Source of the DNA: Actinomycetales bacterium
GTDB lineage: Bacteria > Actinomycetota > Actinomycetes > Actinomycetales > Cellulomonadaceae
Assembly: GCA_012514545.1 (NCBI GenBank)
Contig: JAAZAC010000196.1
Span: 1-7,005, forward strand
Direction: 5' to 3'
DNA: 7,005 nt
Shown: positions 4,162-7,005 of the stretch, piece by piece
Numbering within the stretch: the first letter of the stretch is position 1
Layout: each line of letters begins with the position of its first letter
The notes under the pieces: generated by a model
What the model was told of the DNA's origin: nothing
The model's database searches: none
Seen by the model: only the letters and a program-made list of their open reading frames with translations
Made by a program: the position numbers and the translations under genes

Positions 4162-6191
4162 CCGCCCTCGTCGCGGCGCTGCTCGGGCTGGAGGTCGCCG
4201 ACCTCCCGCCGATCGAGGACGTCCTCGTGCTCGACGGCGACGACCTCGCCCCGGGCCGCGACCCGCACGTCGTCGTCATCCGCGCCCGGGCGCCGCACCA
4301 CCTCGTGCGGCTCCAGCGCCTGCACGCGCGGTACCCCGACGCCGCCGCCGTCGCGGTCGTCGGCGACGACGAGGCCGAGGTGCGCCGCACCCTGCGCGCC
4401 ACTCCCGGCCTCCCGTCCGACCTCGTCGTCGTCGCCCCGGACGCCGACCTCGCCACCACCGTCCGCGAGGCCGCCGAGCGGACCGCCCGGCGCCGGCGCC
4501 ACGACGCCCTCGTCACGGCCGTCCGGCTCCGGACGGCGGCCCCGCCCCCCGACGCGCGGCCGATGACGACGACGCTCGGCGCCGCGCTCGACCGCGCGCC
4601 GATCGGCGTGCTCCTCGCAACCCCTACCGGCGAGGCGATCGAGTGGAACGCACGGGCCGCGACAGTGCTGGGTCTCACCGACGCGGACCTCGGCCTGCCC
4701 GCGCCCCGCCTGTTCGCGCTCGCCGACCAGGTGGCGGAGGCCGTCGCCCTGGCCGGGGCCGAGGAGGGGTTCGGGCACTCGGTCACCACCCCGGCCGCGC
4801 GGCGCCCCGAGGTGGTCGTCGAGATCACGGCCGCCCCGAACGACCTCCCGGACGGCGGCCGGGCGGTGCTGCTGCTCCTCCTCGACGTCACCGGGCGGCG
4901 CGCCGCCGAGGCGGCGCGCGACGCGCTGCAGACCCGCCTCGCCGTCGTGCGGCGGTCGCAGGAGTTCCTGCTCCGCGCGTCGGAGGTGCTCGCGCAGGCG
5001 GACGACTACGCGGACACGCTCACCCAGCTCGCGCGGGTCGCCGTGCCCACCCTGGGCGACCTCTGCGTCATCGACGTCCTCGAGGGCGGGCGGGTGCGCC
5101 GTCGGGCCGCGGAGCACGCGGACCCCGCGAAGCAGCCGCTCGCGGACCGGCTCCGGCAGTTCGGGCCGACCCCCGCGAGCTCCCACCCGGTCGCCGCGGT
5201 CCTGCGGGACGCCGGGGCCCGGTGGAACGCCCACCCGACCGAGGCGGAGCTGCGCTCGTTCGCGATCAGCGAGGCGCACTTCCGGCTCGTCCGGGAGCTC
5301 GACTACTCCGGCTACATCGCCGTCCCCCTGCGCGCCGACGGCGAGGTGCTCGGCGTCCTCACGGTCGTCTCGTGCGGCGAGCGCCGGTTCGGCCCCGACG
5401 ACGTCATGCTCGTCGAGGACGTCGCGGCGCGGATCGCCGTCGTCGTCGCCAAGGCGCGGCGGTACGACAGGGAGCACGCGATGTCCGTCGCCCTGCAGCA
5501 GAGCATGCTCACGGCGGTACCCGACCTCTCGCCCTGGACGGCGACCGCCCGCTACGTGCCGGCCGCGGGTGACGCGCAGGTGGGCGGGGACTGGTACGAC
5601 GCGTTCCGCACGCCGTCGGGACGGCCCGTGCTCGTGGTGGGGGACGTCGTCGGGCACGACCTCGCGGCGGCGGCCGCGATGGGCCAGCTCCGCAGCGCGC
5701 TGCGCGCCCTCGCGTGGTCGAGCGGGGTGGCCGGCCCGGCGGACATGCTCGCCCGGCTCGAGGCGATGGCGACCGGGCTCGCGGTGACCGACTTCGCCAC
5801 GGTGGTGGTCGCGCTGCTCGAGGAGGCGGACGGCGCCGCGCGCGTGCGGTGGTCCAGCGCCGGGCACCCGCCGCCCGTCGTCGTGCACGCCGACGGGCGC
5901 GCCCACCTGCTCCAGGGCGACAACGACCGGGTGCTCGCGGTGGCCGGCACCGTGCCGCGGCACGACCACACCGCGGACCTGCCGCCCGGGTCCACCCTCG
6001 TGCTCTACACCGACGGGCTGGTGGAGCGGCGCGACCGGCCCGCCGCCGAGGGCATCGCGCGGCTCGTCGCCGAGGCCGCGACGCTCGCCGCCGAGCCGGT
6101 CGAGGCGATGTGCGACGCGCTCGTCGCCCGCCTCGCCCCGCACGCCGAGGACGACGTCGCGCTGCTCGCGGTGCGGGTGCCGTCCCGCTGA
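4158..6191 (+). CDS. PAS-GAF-PP2C phosphatase (SpoIIE/RsbU type)
   Basis: This 677-residue cytoplasmic sensor phosphatase has no membrane segments. Residues 1-130 form an alternating strand/helix region (LVVVAP, AVAVVGDD) that may be a degenerate receiver-like domain. A PAS domain follows (about 137-246: APIGVLL, IEWNARA, ending LLLDVTGRR), then a short helical linker. A GAF domain spans about 262-434 (YIAVPLRADGEVLGVLTV, then RRFGPDDVMLVEDVAARIA). The PP2C-type catalytic domain runs from about 445 to the end. Its metal-binding acidic residues are present: GGDWYD (Asp478, Asp481), GDVVGHD (Asp496), YTDGLVE (Asp619) and EDDVALL (Asp665, Asp666). SAGHPPPVV is also typical. Relatives dephosphorylate STAS anti-anti-sigma proteins in partner-switching stress pathways. 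No STAS or anti-sigma kinase gene is nearby, so the target and the PAS/GAF signals are unknown. ATG 4158 is the first possible in-frame start after a TGA at 4110. Confidence 0.95.
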   Translation: MTALVAALLGLEVADLPPIEDVLVLDGDDLAPGRDPHVVVIRARAPHHLVRLQRLHARYPDAAAVAVVGDDEAEVRRTLRATPGLPSDLVVVAPDADLATTVREAAERTARRRRHDALVTAVRLRTAAPPPDARPMTTTLGAALDRAPIGVLLATPTGEAIEWNARAATVLGLTDADLGLPAPRLFALADQVAEAVALAGAEEGFGHSVTTPAARRPEVVVEITAAPNDLPDGGRAVLLLLLDVTGRRAAEAARDALQTRLAVVRRSQEFLLRASEVLAQADDYADTLTQLARVAVPTLGDLCVIDVLEGGRVRRRAAEHADPAKQPLADRLRQFGPTPASSHPVAAVLRDAGARWNAHPTEAELRSFAISEAHFRLVRELDYSGYIAVPLRADGEVLGVLTVVSCGERRFGPDDVMLVEDVAARIAVVVAKARRYDREHAMSVALQQSMLTAVPDLSPWTATARYVPAAGDAQVGGDWYDAFRTPSGRPVLVVGDVVGHDLAAAAAMGQLRSALRALAWSSGVAGPADMLARLEAMATGLAVTDFATVVVALLEEADGAARVRWSSAGHPPPVVVHADGRAHLLQGDNDRVLAVAGTVPRHDHTADLPPGSTLVLYTDGLVERRDRPAAEGIARLVAEAATLAAEPVEAMCDALVARLAPHAEDDVALLAVRVPSR

Positions 6192-6221
6192 GCGCGCGGC
6201 CCGGGCGTGCGGCGCGGCCGG

Positions 6222-6749
6222 CTACCGGTCGGCGTCGTCCTTGGGCGCCACGAGCGAGCCGCCCTCGCCGAGGATCCGGCGCAGGTAGGCGTAGGTGAGG
6301 TCGCCGAGCGCGTCGTCGTGCTCGCCCTCGTACGCGTCGGCGAGGTTGTGCACGGAGTCGCGCGCCGTGAACACCCACACCTCGGAGGTCTCCGGGGGCA
6401 GGTAGGGCGGGATGGCGAGGAGCAGCTGCGTGCCGATGCCCTTGCCCTGCAGGTCGGGCACGACGGCGAGGCGGCCCAGCGTGGCCCGGGCGCCCTCGAC
6501 CTCGACCCGGATCGAGCCGACGAGCCGCGGGCCCAGCCACGCGCCGAGCGTCACGACGTCGGTGCGCTGCAGGTCCGCGCGCAGCTCGTCGAGGGTCTGC
6601 GTGAGCGGCGGGATGAACGGGTCGCGGTACTGCTGCGCCTCGCTGACGAAGGCCGCGCGGCGCACCGTGAGGAGCTCCCCCGCCTCGTCCACGTCGACGA
6701 CGTCGATCCGCACCTCGGGCGCGTCCTGGGCCGGCTGCATGGGCGACAT
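6222..6749 (-). CDS. GNAT-family N-acetyltransferase
   Basis: This 175-residue single-domain GNAT protein would transfer an acetyl group from acetyl-CoA to an unidentified amine. The acetyl-CoA motif A is clear: LGRLAVVPDLQGKGIGTQLLL, with the pyrophosphate loop QGKGIG at 101-106. Before it come a helix with FVSEAQQY (34-41) and strands LGAWLG and LVGSIRVEVEG (67-86). After it comes SEVWVFTARDSVHNLADAYE, a usual motif B region. The frame is open to the right, past 6749, but that part is Arg-rich and overlaps the neighbouring gene. ATG 6749 was chosen, with ATG 6740 as an alternative. Neither has a Shine-Dalgarno or a clear -10 box, so the start is provisional. It ends 30 bp from the convergent phosphatase stop and lies downstream of, and on the same strand as, a TetR-type regulator, which might make them co-transcribed. 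Confidence 0.9.
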   Translation of the reverse strand: MSPMQPAQDAPEVRIDVVDVDEAGELLTVRRAAFVSEAQQYRDPFIPPLTQTLDELRADLQRTDVVTLGAWLGPRLVGSIRVEVEGARATLGRLAVVPDLQGKGIGTQLLLAIPPYLPPETSEVWVFTARDSVHNLADAYEGEHDDALGDLTYAYLRRILGEGGSLVAPKDDADR

Positions 6750-6790
6750 CGTGGCACCCGGCGCGGCCGTGCCGCGACCGACGCTCCGCG

Positions 6791-6845
6791 TCGTGGACGC
6801 CCTCGTGGACGCCGGGCGCCTCGGTCGGGGCGCCCCGGTCGGGGC
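6791..6845. repeat. Two pairs of short direct repeats in the GNAT-TetR gap
   Basis: TCGTGGACGCC occurs at 6791-6801 and 6803-6813, and CGGTCGGGGC at 6822-6831 and 6836-6845. The 101-bp gap between the GNAT start and the regulator's stop is thus largely made of short duplications. They may result from slippage or be binding sites; no known operator is recognised. Confidence 0.5.
6814..6845 (-). terminator. Overlapping G+C hairpins after the TetR-type gene
   Basis: GGGCGCC (6814-6820) and GGCGCCC (6829-6835) form a 7-bp stem with an 8-nt loop. An alternative stem, GCCCC (6832-6836) with GGGGC (6841-6845), has a 4-nt loop and uses some of the same bases. Both lie within 40 nt past the regulator's stop codon. 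There is no U tract, so a terminator function is plausible but not shown. Confidence 0.35.
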
Positions 6846-6850
6846 CGGGC

Positions 6851-7005
6851 TCAGCGCTCGCGCGGCACGTACTCGAGTCCCACCTCGCGCGCGACGGCGC
6901 GCAGCTCGGCCTCGAAGTAGGGCTCGACGTCGGCGAACATGAAGTCGAGCTGGCCGAGCGCCTCGAGCGCGATCACCGAGTACAGGCGCACCCACGCGTG
7001 CGCGA
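6851..7005 (-). CDS. C-terminal end of a TetR-family regulator (partial)
   Basis: Only the last 50 codons lie in the window; the gene continues beyond the right edge, with its first complete codon at 7003. The visible part reads AHAWVRLYSVIALEALGQLD, then FMFADVEPYFEAEL, and ends GLEYVPRER before TGA (6853-6851). The W-x-R-x-Y start of a helix, the ALEALGQLDF segment and the FEAELR helix are typical of the ligand-binding/dimerisation end of actinobacterial TetR proteins (the WHG-type C-terminal domain). The DNA-binding helix-turn-helix is outside the window, so the family call rests on this tail alone and no ligand or target can be named. It is upstream of the GNAT gene on the same strand. 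Confidence 0.78.
   Translation of the reverse strand, partial: AHAWVRLYSVIALEALGQLDFMFADVEPYFEAELRAVAREVGLEYVPRER

Noticed and set aside
4641..4650. GAGTGGAACG inside the phosphatase, matching the core of repeat cluster 2
   Set aside because: It encodes the Glu-Trp-Asn of the PAS motif IEWNARA and has no partner copy in inverted orientation nearby; coincidence of coding sequence.
4104..6143. A 679-codon open frame on the minus strand opposite the phosphatase
   Set aside because: It is rich in Arg, Gly, Asp and Val with no domain motifs. It is the usual shadow frame of high-GC codon usage opposite a gene with clear PAS, GAF and PP2C motifs.
6192..6221. A bidirectional terminator between the convergent phosphatase and GNAT genes
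   Set aside because: The 30-bp gap contains GCGCGGCC twice in direct orientation and only a small GCCCGGGC palindrome; no convincing hairpin or T tract was found.

Overview
The window is about three-quarters G+C, with strongly G/C-ending codons, frequent GTG starts and at least one apparent leaderless promoter. This points to a high-GC actinomycete. The gene content resembles the Cellulomonas/Promicromonospora side of the Micrococcales, but that placement is an impression and not a test. No mobile element, CRISPR array, tRNA or rRNA was seen.

Layout. Positions 9-3965 are read on the minus strand. From upstream to downstream the order is a ZTP (pfl) riboswitch, glyA (serine hydroxymethyltransferase), folD (methylene-THF dehydrogenase/cyclohydrolase, overlapping glyA by 4 nt), a PhnB-like VOC-fold protein, and an exodeoxyribonuclease III (xth). 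The gaps on both sides of the VOC gene hold clusters of short inverted and direct repeats that share the core GAGTGGARC. A compact intergenic region (about 3966-4116) carries promoters firing in both directions. On the plus strand, 4158-6191 encodes a 677-residue PAS-GAF-PP2C (SpoIIE/RsbU-type) phosphatase. It is preceded by a strong promoter, a possible leaderless 14-codon leader ORF and a short tandem repeat. Convergent to it, on the minus strand, are a GNAT acetyltransferase (6222-6749) and the last 50 codons of a TetR-type regulator that runs off the right edge.

How the parts work together. GlyA makes glycine and 5,10-methylene-THF from serine and THF, and FolD converts the methylene-THF to 10-formyl-THF for purine synthesis. 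When 10-formyl-THF is short, the purine intermediate AICAR/ZTP accumulates, and ZTP riboswitches are known to switch on exactly such folate genes. The leader shows the conserved aptamer segments plus a set of mutually exclusive short helices, one of which would cover the glyA Shine-Dalgarno. The phosphatase has no sigma, anti-sigma or STAS partner in the window, so its target is unknown.

Most interesting for follow-up are the riboswitch expression platform, the repeat family flanking the VOC gene, and the leader ORF before the phosphatase. Nothing here amounts to a clearly new multi-gene system.
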